From positions 81,416 to 145,415 of the forward strand of contig CACCCN010000002.1 of the NCBI GenBank assembly GCA_902544525.1: a stretch of 64,000 nt of DNA, given 5' to 3'. The notes beneath the pieces were generated by a model. The model ran no database searches, was not told the origin of the DNA, and worked only from the letters and a program-made list of their open reading frames with translations. Shown one piece after another: positions 20,268 to 30,597 of the stretch (position 1 is its first letter; each line of letters opens with the position of its first letter). The translations under genes were made by a program, and so were the position numbers. This DNA is from an uncultured Pelagibacteraceae bacterium (GTDB taxonomy: Bacteria; Pseudomonadota; Alphaproteobacteria; Pelagibacterales; AG-422-B15).

Positions 20268-20824
20268 AATTCTTTTTCAAGTATTTCACATATAATTTGA
20301 CCAATAGCTATATGCATTTCTTGAATTCTATCTGGTCGAGAGGCTGGAACACTGATTGTCACATCACATAATTCTCTAAAACCACTTTCATCATTGCCAG
20401 TAAGCCCCAGTGTATTAATGTTTAATTGTTTCGCTACTTTTAACGCATTAATTACATTTTTACTTTTACTACTTGTTGAGATAGCATATAGAACATCTCC
20501 ATTATTTCCAACAGACTCTACTTGTCTTGAAAAAATATCATCGAATGAAAAATCATTACTAACTGCAGTTATTATAGATGTGTCTGTTGTTAAGGCAATT
20601 GAAGCAATTGGTTTTCTATTTTTTCTATATCTTCCAACTAACTCTGCTGAAAGATGTTGTGCATCAGCTGCTGAACCACCATTTCCACAAAACATTATCT
20701 TTCCACCATTCTTTAAACTTTTAATAATTAATTTTGAAGCTTCTTCAATTTGCGGAACAGATTTTCTAGCAAGATTGTTAAAATTTTCTGAGATCTCAGT
20801 AAGTGTTTTATTGATAGATTTCAT
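20261..20824 (-). CDS. gmhA: Phosphoheptose isomerase (SIS domain)
   Basis: GGKIMFCGNGGSAADAQHLSAELVGRY; YAISTSSKSKNVINAL; RIQEMHIAIGQIICEILE. Confidence 0.95.
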   Translation of the reverse strand: MKSINKTLTEISENFNNLARKSVPQIEEASKLIIKSLKNGGKIMFCGNGGSAADAQHLSAELVGRYRKNRKPIASIALTTDTSIITAVSNDFSFDDIFSRQVESVGNNGDVLYAISTSSKSKNVINALKVAKQLNINTLGLTGNDESGFRELCDVTISVPASRPDRIQEMHIAIGQIICEILEKELC

Positions 20825-20847
20825 AATTAATAATAATATATATTAGA

Positions 20848-21327
20848 CTAAATACTAGAACTGTTGATAATATTTGAAGTACTTATACCATTTATCATTT
20901 CAATAAATTCAACCTTACCCCCACTTTTTATCACGCTTTCTGAACCGACTACTTTTTTATATTTATAGTCAGCCCCTTTAAATAAAATATTCGGCTTTAA
21001 TCCATCTATAATTCTTATTGGCGTTTCTTCATTAAAAATAATTAAGGCATCAACATCATTAATTGCTGCTAACTTTTTCAATCTAACTTTCGCATTATCG
21101 ATTGGTCTATCATTTCCTTTTAATAATTTAACTGATATATCAGAATTTACTGCGACAATTAAATAATCACATCTTTTTTTTGACTCTCTCAAAGAATATA
21201 AATGTCCTTTATGCAGCAAATCAAAACATCCATTAGTAAATCCAATAATTGCATTTTCCTTTTTTTTTAATAGATTTGTTTTATAAATTAAATCGTCTAA
21301 TAAATACTCTTTATATTTATATTTCAT
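20848..21327 (-). CDS. rfaE2: D-glycero-beta-D-manno-heptose 1-phosphate adenylyltransferase (HldE C-terminal domain as separate gene)
   Basis: GFTNGCFDLLHKGHLYSLRESKKRCDYLIVAVNSD; KLLKGNDRPI. Confidence 0.93.
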   Translation of the reverse strand: MKYKYKEYLLDDLIYKTNLLKKKENAIIGFTNGCFDLLHKGHLYSLRESKKRCDYLIVAVNSDISVKLLKGNDRPIDNAKVRLKKLAAINDVDALIIFNEETPIRIIDGLKPNILFKGADYKYKKVVGSESVIKSGGKVEFIEMINGISTSNIINSSSI

Positions 21328-21329
21328 AA

Positions 21330-22307
21330 TTAACCTATTAAGTCAGCAAAATTTAGACTTGCAGTACCACTAAACCCTATAACTTTTCCAGCTGCATAAT
21401 TAGATATTTCGATACTTTCATTATACGAGAATTTCAAAGCTAACATTATTCCAATCAAGGCAACTACTGTGTCCCCTGCGCCTGTAACATCAATAACTTT
21501 TTTCGGATTTGACTTAAATTTTGTTATACTCCCTCTATTAATCAATAACATGCCTTTTTCTGATCTAGTAATTAATAGGTTACTTATATTATATTTTTTT
21601 ACAATATATCTCCCTGACTTAATTAATCTCTTTTCGTTTAATGACTTAATGTTTGTTGCATCCATCATTTCTTTTTGATTCGGTGTAAGAATATCAACAT
21701 TACTAAAAATACTTAAATCAGTTTTTTTTGGATCTGCTATGATTTTTTTATGATATTTTTTTGAAATCTTAATTATTAAACTAATTAATTTTTTATCTAA
21801 TAATCCCTTATTATAATCAGATAAGATTATTAAATCATTTTTTTTAATTGTATTAATTAGTTTCTTTAATACAATCTTTTTGTACACATCTTTTAATTTA
21901 AAATTTTTACTTTCATCATCAACTCTTAGTAAATGATTACTATCTTCCACGTATCTTGTTTTTCTTGGTGTTTTAAAATTAGGAACTGGTATATTTATAT
22001 TATTAATATTTTTTTCCTTGTTTAATAATTTTTTAATTATTTTAGAGGAATGATCATTACCTGATAAATATATGAGACTAGTTTTTACACCAAGATTTGC
22101 CATATTTCTCACAACGTTTCCTGCACCACCTATTTCATACTTTTCATTTTTCATTGCTAGTATTTTGACAGGTGCTTCTGGTGACATTCTTTCTACATTA
22201 CCAACTATATAGTGATCTAAAATTATATCTCCAATACAAATAATCTTTAATTTTGAAATATTTTTTTTATTTTTTTTTAAAAGACTGATTAATTTTTTAT
22301 TAAGCAT
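21330..22307 (-). CDS. rfaE1: D-glycero-beta-D-manno-heptose-7-phosphate kinase (HldE N-terminal domain as separate gene)
   Basis: CIGDIILDHYIVGNVERMSPEAPVKIL; GGAGNVVRNMANLG; VIDVTGAGDTVVALIG. Confidence 0.93.
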   Translation of the reverse strand: MLNKKLISLLKKNKKNISKLKIICIGDIILDHYIVGNVERMSPEAPVKILAMKNEKYEIGGAGNVVRNMANLGVKTSLIYLSGNDHSSKIIKKLLNKEKNINNINIPVPNFKTPRKTRYVEDSNHLLRVDDESKNFKLKDVYKKIVLKKLINTIKKNDLIILSDYNKGLLDKKLISLIIKISKKYHKKIIADPKKTDLSIFSNVDILTPNQKEMMDATNIKSLNEKRLIKSGRYIVKKYNISNLLITRSEKGMLLINRGSITKFKSNPKKVIDVTGAGDTVVALIGIMLALKFSYNESIEISNYAAGKVIGFSGTASLNFADLIG

Positions 22308-22788
22308 TTTTTTTCTTGCGTTTTAAATATTTTTTATACTTCGGCCAATCATCTTGTGATATTATATAACCAATACATTTTTTTGATCCACATCTACAAA
22401 CATGGTCTTTAAAATCTTCTGGATCAAAAGGATATCCATAATCATAAGATAGTTCCTCACCTTTTTTTATATTTTTAATTGAACTTATCCAAATTTCATT
22501 TTTTACAATATCAACTTCACAGTTAGGATTACACGAATGATTGATATATCTTGCATTGTTATAGGCAAAGGAACCATCGATATCATACTTATTATTGAGT
22601 TCAAAGATATATACGGAACCTTCATTTTTTTTATTTAAATATTTCTTAATTCTAACTGCAGACCTTCTATCCCCTTCTTTTTTTGTTATTTTTTCTCCAA
22701 CATATTGTATTATTTGTGAATTTTTTTTAATATCACAATCAGCTATAATACCAGTACCATGTATTTTTGATTTCTTTTCTTTCCACAT
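22300..22788 (-). CDS. SET domain-containing protein-lysine methyltransferase homolog with post-SET CxC motif
   Basis: KSKIHGTGIIADCDIKKNSQIIQYVGE; YINHSCNPNCEVDI; KKGEELSYDYG; CRCGSKKCIGYI; 8-nt overlap with rfaE1. Confidence 0.92.
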   Translation of the reverse strand: MWKEKKSKIHGTGIIADCDIKKNSQIIQYVGEKITKKEGDRRSAVRIKKYLNKKNEGSVYIFELNNKYDIDGSFAYNNARYINHSCNPNCEVDIVKNEIWISSIKNIKKGEELSYDYGYPFDPEDFKDHVCRCGSKKCIGYIISQDDWPKYKKYLKRKKKNA

Positions 22789-22835
22789 ATTTTTTTAACT
22801 GTTATTTATTTTCTTTTTATACTATTTTATAAAGA

Positions 22836-24077
22836 TTAATTATTTTTTTTTGCATAAATTGAATTAAGTAAAAAACCTATAGGTAAATAATAAATAATAT
22901 TAATCCAATTATTAAAGAAGTTTTGAGTTGGTATAATTGGCCATAATGATATAAATATACATATCATTAAATATATTTGAAAATCAGTCAATTTAGCCTT
23001 ACGTCTACTTATTTTGTAATTTAGATGACATAAAAATAAATAGACTAAATATATAAATGGTATGATTATAAACAATATTCCAATAACTCCAGTTTCCGAT
23101 AACAATTGTAGATATGAATTATGCGGATGAGTTGAACAAAAAAGATTACTACTCTTATCAACGTAGTTATCACATAAAACTCTAAATTGTTTTGGCCCTG
23201 CACCAAAAATTTTATTGTCTTTAAAGATGTTAATTGCTGCAATTGCTAAAGACTCATGATCAGAAGAAAAATACGTCAGATTATTTGAATAAAATAATTG
23301 GGTAGCAGTATTACCAATATTTCTTTGTTTAATAGTGCTATTAGTTGATGCAAGAAAGCTAATGACTATAATTGAAATTACTATTGTAATTATTCTTAAT
23401 AGCTTAAATTTTGATGTAATCAACAGTATCATTATAGTAGACAAAAATAATAAGGCTAAAGCGGTTCTTTCTCCTGTTAAAAAAGTAAGGCAATCAATTA
23501 ATATTAGTAATATAAATATTAAAACCATATATTTTTTTTCTTTAGAGAAATTATAAATAATGAGTGCAAATAAAAATGGAAATAGTCTTGATAAATAGCC
23601 CCCTAAAATCATTTTATCATTAAATGCCAATGTCAATCTATTTATAGAATTACTTCCGAACCCAAAAATACTATTGCCAACAAAATACTGATAATAGCCA
23701 TCAATAATTGCAGCAATAAAAATAATTAAAAATGATATTGTAAATTTTTTAATAAGATAATTATCGTTCTCCAAAAGATACCATATTGCTATAGAAAATA
23801 CACCAAACCTGAAATAAAATAATGACGATTCAAGAGAAAAGGCAACATTTGATGAAATCAGTGATGAAAATATAAAATAAAAATAAAAACTAATAAAAAA
23901 TATAAAAAATTTATTATAATAATAATTCCAATATTTTTTTTGAAAAGAAATTAATAAAAATAATAAGGATATTATAGATAGAAATAGATCTGGAACAAAT
24001 GGGCCTGTCAACAATGCTAGTGGTAATAGGCATAAAAGTATACCCATTAATTTTATTGATAATTTTTCTGAAATCAA
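22836..24077 (-). CDS. O-antigen ligase family protein (WaaL-like)
   Basis: ~10 hydrophobic segments; LTFLTGERTALALLFLSTI; KIFGAGPKQFRVLCDNYV...CSTHPHNSYLQLLSETGVIG. Confidence 0.9.
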   Translation of the reverse strand: MISEKLSIKLMGILLCLLPLALLTGPFVPDLFLSIISLLFLLISFQKKYWNYYYNKFFIFFISFYFYFIFSSLISSNVAFSLESSLFYFRFGVFSIAIWYLLENDNYLIKKFTISFLIIFIAAIIDGYYQYFVGNSIFGFGSNSINRLTLAFNDKMILGGYLSRLFPFLFALIIYNFSKEKKYMVLIFILLILIDCLTFLTGERTALALLFLSTIMILLITSKFKLLRIITIVISIIVISFLASTNSTIKQRNIGNTATQLFYSNNLTYFSSDHESLAIAAINIFKDNKIFGAGPKQFRVLCDNYVDKSSNLFCSTHPHNSYLQLLSETGVIGILFIIIPFIYLVYLFLCHLNYKISRRKAKLTDFQIYLMICIFISLWPIIPTQNFFNNWINIIYYLPIGFLLNSIYAKKNN

Positions 24078-24200
24078 TTTATAATTTATTGTTAGATTAT
24101 TTTCTATAATACAAAAAATATACTATATGCTATAAAAAGTCTATGAAAGATGATCTTAAAAAAGCCATAGAAAATTGGAAAACAAATAACAATAATTATA

Positions 24201-25373
24201 ATGACTAAAAATATAACTATTGTCGGACTGGGTTATGTAGGCTTCTCATTATCATTATTAGTTTCTCAAAATTTTAATGTTATTGGATTGGATATTGACA
24301 AAGAAAAAGTAGCTAATGTAAATAAAAAAATCTCACCTATCGTTGATAGTGATGCAGTGAATTTTTTGACAAATAAAAATTTAAAATTAGAAGCAACAAT
24401 AGACTCAAATTATGCATTTAGTAATGCTGATTTTATAGTTATTGCCGTACCTACTGATTATTCACCTAAAACAAAAGAATTCGATACAAATATTGTAAAA
24501 TCTGTAATTAAACAAATACTAACCGTTAATCGAAATGTAACAATAATTATTAAATCAACAATCCCAATTGGTTTCACTGAAAAGATTAGAAAACAAACTA
24601 ATTATAGTGATATCATATTTTCTCCTGAATTTTTAAGAGAAGGTAAGTCTTTATATGACTATCAATATCCATCTAGAATTATCATAGGAGAAAATACCTC
24701 AACTGCAAAAGAGTTTGGTACAATACTAAAAAACCTTACAGTTAAAAAAGATGTACCATTAATATTTATGAAATCAAAAGAAGCTGAGGCTGTAAAATTA
24801 TTTTCAAATACTTATCTTGCCATGAGAGTTGCTTTTTTTAATGAGTTAGATACATTTTCAGAAATTAGTGATCTCAACACTTCAAATATAATTAAGGGAA
24901 TATCTTTAGATGATAGAATAGGCAATTACTATAATAATCCTTCTTTCGGCTATGGTGGATACTGCTTACCAAAAGATACTCGCCAGTTATTAAGCAATTA
25001 TAAAAATATTCCAAATAAAATAATTAAATCAGTTATAGAATCAAATGATACTCGTAAGAAATTCATAGTAGAATCAATTATAAAGAAGAATCCAGGTACT
25101 GTAGGAATTTATAGACTCACTATGAAAGAAGGGTCAGATAATTTCAAAGAGAGTGCAATTTTAGAAATAGCAAATATCTTAATAAAAAAAAATTTAAAAG
25201 TAATAATTTTTGAACCATATATTAATGAAAATACTTACAATAATTTTAAATGCTATAGCGATCTTAAAAAATTTATAAATCATAGTGATTTAATAATTGC
25301 CAATAGACTTAATAAAGACTTAAAAGAGGTTAAACACAAAGTTTATTCAAGAGATATATTTAGAAAAGACTAG
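24201..25373 (+). CDS. ugd: UDP-glucose 6-dehydrogenase-like nucleotide-sugar dehydrogenase
   Basis: ITIVGLGYVGFSLSLLVSQNFNVIGLDID; VPTDYSPKTKEFDT; SPEFLREGKSLYDYQYPSRIIIGE; FGYGGYCLPKDTRQLL. Confidence 0.92.
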   Translation: MTKNITIVGLGYVGFSLSLLVSQNFNVIGLDIDKEKVANVNKKISPIVDSDAVNFLTNKNLKLEATIDSNYAFSNADFIVIAVPTDYSPKTKEFDTNIVKSVIKQILTVNRNVTIIIKSTIPIGFTEKIRKQTNYSDIIFSPEFLREGKSLYDYQYPSRIIIGENTSTAKEFGTILKNLTVKKDVPLIFMKSKEAEAVKLFSNTYLAMRVAFFNELDTFSEISDLNTSNIIKGISLDDRIGNYYNNPSFGYGGYCLPKDTRQLLSNYKNIPNKIIKSVIESNDTRKKFIVESIIKKNPGTVGIYRLTMKEGSDNFKESAILEIANILIKKNLKVIIFEPYINENTYNNFKCYSDLKKFINHSDLIIANRLNKDLKEVKHKVYSRDIFRKD

Positions 25374-27268
25374 CTTTTCTGCTTAAACCCAATAACATAC
25401 CTTTCAAGTAAACTTATTGTTCTCTCTAAATCAAAATCTGAAATGCTTTTTTCAAGTAAATTTGAAAAACTTTCCAACTCACTAAGCTTTATAAATTCTT
25501 CATTAGCATAGAATATATTCTTATGTTTGCTAGAAGTAGACTGCTCATTAATTAATAACTCTTCATAGAGCTTTTCTCCAGGTCTTAGTCCAGTAATTTT
25601 AATTTGAATTTCTCCATTTGGGTTTTTATCGCTTAAAAGTGAAAGACCACTAAGACGAACCATTTTTTCTGCAATATCAATTATTTTAATTGGCTGACCC
25701 ATGTCCAATAAAAATACTTCTCCACCTTTAGCAATTTTATATGATTGTAATATTAGCTGAACCGCCTCGAATATAGTCATGAAATATCTAGTAACTTCAG
25801 GATGAGTCACTGTAAGAGCCTCTCTATTTTTGATTTGTTCATTAAATTTATTAATTACTGAACCTGAAGAAGCCAATACATTACCAAATCTAACAATTGA
25901 AAATATTGTTTTTTTATTATTGTTTGAAGCGTTATCTGCGAAAGCTTGAACTGCCATTTCTGATAGTCGTTTAGTTGCACCCATAATATTGGTCGGTCGT
26001 ACTGCTTTATCGCTTGAAATCAAAACAAAATTTTCAATATCAAATTCACTAGCTAATTTAATAATATTTAAGGTGCCAAAATAGTTATTCCTAATGGACT
26101 CAAACACATTTGTTTCGACTAAATTAACATGCTTATAAGCAGCTGCATGAAAAATTATATCAGGTAATTTTCTATTGAAAATATACCTTAGACCTGAATA
26201 ATTATTTATGGATATTAATTCAGGGGTAATCTTAATTGATGAAAGATTTTTGTATATATTGCATATTTTTTCTAAGTCATCTTTAACTCGATATAAATTA
26301 TATTCACTATGATCAACTAAAATAATTTCTGATGGATTTTGAAAAATTAGTTGCCTACATAGTTCGCTTCCAATTGAGCCACCAGCACCACTAATTAAGA
26401 CTTGTTTATTTTTAGTTAAATCTTTTATGGCATGGTAATCTTTATTTATTTCTCTATCTAATAAATCGTCAATATTTAAATTTCTAATATCATCGATTGA
26501 TACCATGCTATTCATCAAATCTTTAATATCTGGCAAAATTTTAATTTCAATATTATAAATTTCTAATTTTTTTACTAACATTTTTCTCTTACTTATATTT
26601 AAAGAGGGAATTGCAATAATTATATTTTTAACATTCAGTACTTTAATCGCTTTTGAAATTTCACTTTCAGAAATTATTTTTACCCCTGAAATAAGTTTTT
26701 TTTGTTTACGTTCATCGTCATCAATAAATGCTACAACTCTATACATATTATTTTTTTGGATTAGTTCATACAATTGAGACCCTGCAATCCCTGCTCCATA
26801 AATCATTAGATTAGGTATTATATCTTTTGTAGTTTTTAAATTACGTGAAGAAAAAATTAATCGACTTAAACAAGTAAAAAAGCAGAATATTATAGGCTGA
26901 ATGATTGCTATTGATCTTGGTATTGAATTACTAAATAATATATGATTGTAATTAAGACGTAATATTTTATAGATTGAAAAAATTAATAATAATAACAAGC
27001 TATAAATGATAGTTGCCACTACTATTCTTCTTATTGTATAAAGATTTGTATATTTAATAATACTATCATAGATACCAAAATAAAAATAAATCGGAATAAA
27101 TAATATCAAACAAATAAGATATGTGTTTACAGTATCAAACGAAGGAGTATGATAACTTTCAAGCCTTAATGAGTAAGCTAAGTAAGTTGCAAATAAAGAA
27201 ATGATAATATCAAATAAAAGTATTGATGTAAAAACCACACTCAAATAATGACTTATTTTTTTTATCAT
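25370..27268 (-). CDS. Membrane nucleotide-sugar 4,6-dehydratase/epimerase (WbpM/CapD/FlaA1-like)
   Basis: N-terminal TM segments; NLMIYGAGIAGSQLYELI; VLISGAGGSIGSELCRQLI; SSDKAVRPTNIMGATKRLSEM; GLRPGEKLYEELL. Confidence 0.94.
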   Translation of the reverse strand: MIKKISHYLSVVFTSILLFDIIISLFATYLAYSLRLESYHTPSFDTVNTYLICLILFIPIYFYFGIYDSIIKYTNLYTIRRIVVATIIYSLLLLLIFSIYKILRLNYNHILFSNSIPRSIAIIQPIIFCFFTCLSRLIFSSRNLKTTKDIIPNLMIYGAGIAGSQLYELIQKNNMYRVVAFIDDDERKQKKLISGVKIISESEISKAIKVLNVKNIIIAIPSLNISKRKMLVKKLEIYNIEIKILPDIKDLMNSMVSIDDIRNLNIDDLLDREINKDYHAIKDLTKNKQVLISGAGGSIGSELCRQLIFQNPSEIILVDHSEYNLYRVKDDLEKICNIYKNLSSIKITPELISINNYSGLRYIFNRKLPDIIFHAAAYKHVNLVETNVFESIRNNYFGTLNIIKLASEFDIENFVLISSDKAVRPTNIMGATKRLSEMAVQAFADNASNNNKKTIFSIVRFGNVLASSGSVINKFNEQIKNREALTVTHPEVTRYFMTIFEAVQLILQSYKIAKGGEVFLLDMGQPIKIIDIAEKMVRLSGLSLLSDKNPNGEIQIKITGLRPGEKLYEELLINEQSTSSKHKNIFYANEEFIKLSELESFSNLLEKSISDFDLERTISLLERYVIGFKQKS

Positions 27269-27280
27269 AAAAATAATTAC

Positions 27281-27955
27281 TTATATTACTATTCTTACAA
27301 CTTTAAATGCTTCGGCGTATTTACAACCATTTTGACTACCTCTAAATTTTGCTAGAGATTCAACAGCTTCAATAGATCTTGATGGAGTTTTATTATTTAT
27401 TTGTGATTTATAATATTTTAATGCAGTTAGTTTATATTTAATTTGTTTATCAATTCTTACGAAGAAATCAGGAGAAAAACTTGCCTCAACTCCTGGAACA
27501 TTCCAATGAGTTTCTGATAAAGTTTCATATAGTAATACTGTTTTTGGTGAGTTTTTGTCTATTGGTCTAGACGCCACAATTCCAGAGTCAAAAATTATTC
27601 TATGATCAATATGTCTATCTGGAAAAGGAATTAAAACTGTGTCTGGATTTCTTCTTTTAATAAAATCGCTAATTTTTGAGTTTAAATCAGAAGTAGGTAC
27701 TTCATTTAATTTTGTTGCTGGAATATTTAAAAATTCAAAATCACTAACTCCCAAATATTTAAAAACTTTTTTACATTCTGTTAATGTTTTTTCATATTTT
27801 TTTATAGAATATAGTGGTGGCATATGCCCTGAAACAATTAAAATTGATACTTTGATATTATTTTCGACTAATCTCTTTATTGTACCGCCCGCACCCAATG
27901 TTTCATCATCTGGATGAGGTGCAATTATTACAGCATTTTTAATATTTAAAATCAT
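27281..27955 (-). CDS. PIG-L/LmbE family deacetylase
   Basis: AVIIAPHPDDETLGAGGTIKRLVE; PFPDRHIDHRIIFDSGIVASRP. Confidence 0.93.
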   Translation of the reverse strand: MILNIKNAVIIAPHPDDETLGAGGTIKRLVENNIKVSILIVSGHMPPLYSIKKYEKTLTECKKVFKYLGVSDFEFLNIPATKLNEVPTSDLNSKISDFIKRRNPDTVLIPFPDRHIDHRIIFDSGIVASRPIDKNSPKTVLLYETLSETHWNVPGVEASFSPDFFVRIDKQIKYKLTALKYYKSQINNKTPSRSIEAVESLAKFRGSQNGCKYAEAFKVVRIVI

Positions 27956-29199
27956 ATATAAAATATTTTAACTTTTGGTAATGGAACTATTATAATTTTT
28001 TTCGATATTTTTTCTTTTTTTAGTTTCTTAATTATATCTGAAAAAAAATTCCATGCAAAAATAATGATTACATCAGCACTAATCAGCTCATTTTTCTTAT
28101 ATTTAATTATTTTGATATTAGTCTTTGGCATATATTTTCCAGCTTTAAGATCATTATCTTCAATAATTTTTGTTATTATATTTTTACTCATTTTTGACAT
28201 CTTTAAAATTAAAGTGGCTTTAGTTGGTGCACCATAACCAACTATATTTTTTTTTTCCTTATAATAACCCATCACAACTTTATTTAGTTGGATCATATTT
28301 TGATTAATTCTATTTGGCCAATTAGTTAGAAAATCAAAATTATTGATTACTGTATTATTCTCTTTAACTAAAAACTTTTTTGGTTGCGCATACAGTCTTA
28401 CAATATTATTTTTTTTGCATAATATTCTTAATGTTCCACCTTGTATTTTGTTTGTAGTAATGCTTACAATACTAAATCCAATACTCAAAAGATATTTTAC
28501 TAATGGAGATGCGTGATGGTAGTCTAAGTGTTCATGATAAATTGTATCAAAATAGTTTTTTTGCAATACTTTTAAAAAATAGCCTACTTCAAAACAAAAA
28601 TATCCTCTATCTTTTAATAAATCGAATATACTCTCGAAAACTTCTTTTATATTGCCAATATGTGCCAACACATTATGACTAGTTATAAAATCTATTTGTC
28701 CATATTTTTTTTTTATTTCTTCGGTACTTTGTCTATTAAAAAATTTATTTAGTGTATTAATTCCTCTTTTATTAGCTATTTTTGATGGAAGAGAAGCTGG
28801 GTCGATGCCAAGTACATTGATATTATTATTTTTAAATGCATTTAAACAAGTACCATCATTAGACCCAACATCTAAAACAGTATTATTAGAGTTAAGATTA
28901 CATTTTTTTATTATCCATTTCGAATATCTATCAAAGTGTTTGATAAAACTTGGGGCTACACCGCTTAAGTAAGTATAGTTAGTTGCATACAATTTATCAG
29001 GTGAAACTTCATAATTAAGTTGAAAATGATTACATTTATTACATCTAAATAAACATAATTTGTAAGTGTCAACTCTCATTGATGATTCTGAGGATATAGA
29101 TAAATTATTACCTAAAGGTACTCTTCCAAAATCAATAATCTTCAAAAGTTTTTTTGAGTCGCAAAGTCGACAACTATCTATTTTTTTTGATTTATTCAT
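27952..29199 (-). CDS. SAM-dependent sugar C-methyltransferase family protein
   Basis: Zn-type N-terminus CRLCDSKKLLKIIDFGRVPLGN...FRCNKCNHFQL; VLDVGSNDGTCL; FEVGYFLKVLQKNYFDTIYHEHLDYHHASPL; VGYGAPTKATL. Confidence 0.9.
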   Translation of the reverse strand: MNKSKKIDSCRLCDSKKLLKIIDFGRVPLGNNLSISSESSMRVDTYKLCLFRCNKCNHFQLNYEVSPDKLYATNYTYLSGVAPSFIKHFDRYSKWIIKKCNLNSNNTVLDVGSNDGTCLNAFKNNNINVLGIDPASLPSKIANKRGINTLNKFFNRQSTEEIKKKYGQIDFITSHNVLAHIGNIKEVFESIFDLLKDRGYFCFEVGYFLKVLQKNYFDTIYHEHLDYHHASPLVKYLLSIGFSIVSITTNKIQGGTLRILCKKNNIVRLYAQPKKFLVKENNTVINNFDFLTNWPNRINQNMIQLNKVVMGYYKEKKNIVGYGAPTKATLILKMSKMSKNIITKIIEDNDLKAGKYMPKTNIKIIKYKKNELISADVIIIFAWNFFSDIIKKLKKEKISKKIIIVPLPKVKIFYI

Positions 29200-29211
29200 T
29201 GAATAAAGATG

Positions 29212-29649
29212 TTAATTATTTGAGTATTTTTTTAGTAAGTCATTAATATTATGCTCATTAACAAAATCTACTCTGACTGTATCTTTTTCATATGTTTCCT
29301 GATCCCTTGGATTAAGACTACTAACAATTAAAGTAGAATTTACGGGAAAATGAGTTGCGTGAATCTCCATTGGGGGAGTAAATATATTTTCACCTTGATT
29401 CACTTTTAGATATTCGACGGAATCTGTGTCAACTTTCTTAAAAAAATAATCTATTTCACCCTCTAATACATACATGTAATGAAAATCACTTAAATGGTAG
29501 TGATTAGATCTAATTGAACCAGAAACACAGGAGATTATAGAAACATTTTTTATTTTATCGTCTACTATTGAGAGTATCTTTCCTCTTTTATCTTCATCTC
29601 GAACTACATTATTAATTATTATTGATTTATCTGAAATCATATTTTTCAA
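29212..29649 (-). CDS. Cupin-fold sugar isomerase/WxcM-like or capsular polysaccharide protein
   Basis: SNHYHLSDFHYMYVLEGEIDYFF; GENIFTPPMEIHATHF. Confidence 0.75.
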   Translation of the reverse strand: MKNMISDKSIIINNVVRDEDKRGKILSIVDDKIKNVSIISCVSGSIRSNHYHLSDFHYMYVLEGEIDYFFKKVDTDSVEYLKVNQGENIFTPPMEIHATHFPVNSTLIVSSLNPRDQETYEKDTVRVDFVNEHNINDLLKKYSNN

Positions 29650-30590
29650 TTTTTTAGAATACTATTATACTGTTTGGATAGATTTTCAAGTAAAGATAGA
29701 TTACTTATCATAGCTTTATTTCTTATCGATTGAGTATTAAACCAATGACTTTCTTTTTTTCCAAACAAAGTTTGAAAACAGTCTTGACAATAAAATGAAA
29801 TATTATTGATATTTGTTCCATCATTTTCCTGCAGGATTCTTTCTCCCTCACGTCCAAAAAAAAATGGTTCAAATTTAAACTGTGCTTTATTAAATTTTGT
29901 AATTTTAACAAAATTACTGTAGTCACAATTTAAACCAATAATTATTAAGACATCGGCCTTAAAAACTTTGCCTTTTAGTATAATCTTTTCGCTATCCACA
30001 TGGCCTTTATTTGATATTTTATAAATAAATAGTGTAGCATCTTCAGATAAATTATTAACTAAAGAAACTACATAACTTCCAATATCGTATAAGTTGATTG
30101 GATAATTTTTACTCTTGTGTCTAAAAGTATTTTTAGGCATACTAGGTAGAGTAAATTCTACATCAATCTTTTTTATTTCTTTTTTTTGTTTTTCCCAAAG
30201 ATTTATAAAATTATAATAAAATTTTGAATACTGATGCATAAAATTTTCAACAAAAAAAGTTTTCTTTTTATTTGAGGCATATATAATTTTTTTTAATTCA
30301 ATTAATTTTATTGTAACTGGTTTTTCAATGAATAAGTTATGTCCATTCTCAATAATCTTTAAAGCTTGCGAATAATGTAAATCTGGTGGTGTACATAAAA
30401 TAAATATTGTTTCAGGTTTTACTTTTGACAGTGCATCACTTAAGGATGGGAATAATTCATAATTATTCTCTACATTAGTTTTGCTAGTAACGATTCCCTC
30501 AATTTTTCCGTTAATTTTCTCAACCGCAGGTATAATTTTTGATCTAGAATGATTTCCAAGTCCGACTATGCAGAAATATTTATTTTCCAT
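29646..30590 (-). CDS. Gfo/Idh/MocA family oxidoreductase
   Basis: CIVGLGNHSRSKIIPAV; ILCTPPDLHYSQALKIIENGHNLFIEKPVTIKL. Confidence 0.88.
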   Translation of the reverse strand: MENKYFCIVGLGNHSRSKIIPAVEKINGKIEGIVTSKTNVENNYELFPSLSDALSKVKPETIFILCTPPDLHYSQALKIIENGHNLFIEKPVTIKLIELKKIIYASNKKKTFFVENFMHQYSKFYYNFINLWEKQKKEIKKIDVEFTLPSMPKNTFRHKSKNYPINLYDIGSYVVSLVNNLSEDATLFIYKISNKGHVDSEKIILKGKVFKADVLIIIGLNCDYSNFVKITKFNKAQFKFEPFFFGREGERILQENDGTNINNISFYCQDCFQTLFGKKESHWFNTQSIRNKAMISNLSLLENLSKQYNSILKN

Positions 30591-30597
30591 AAAAACT

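Noticed and set aside
20394-20846. 150-aa plus-strand ORF
   Set aside because: Antisense to gmhA, which has clear SIS-domain motifs.
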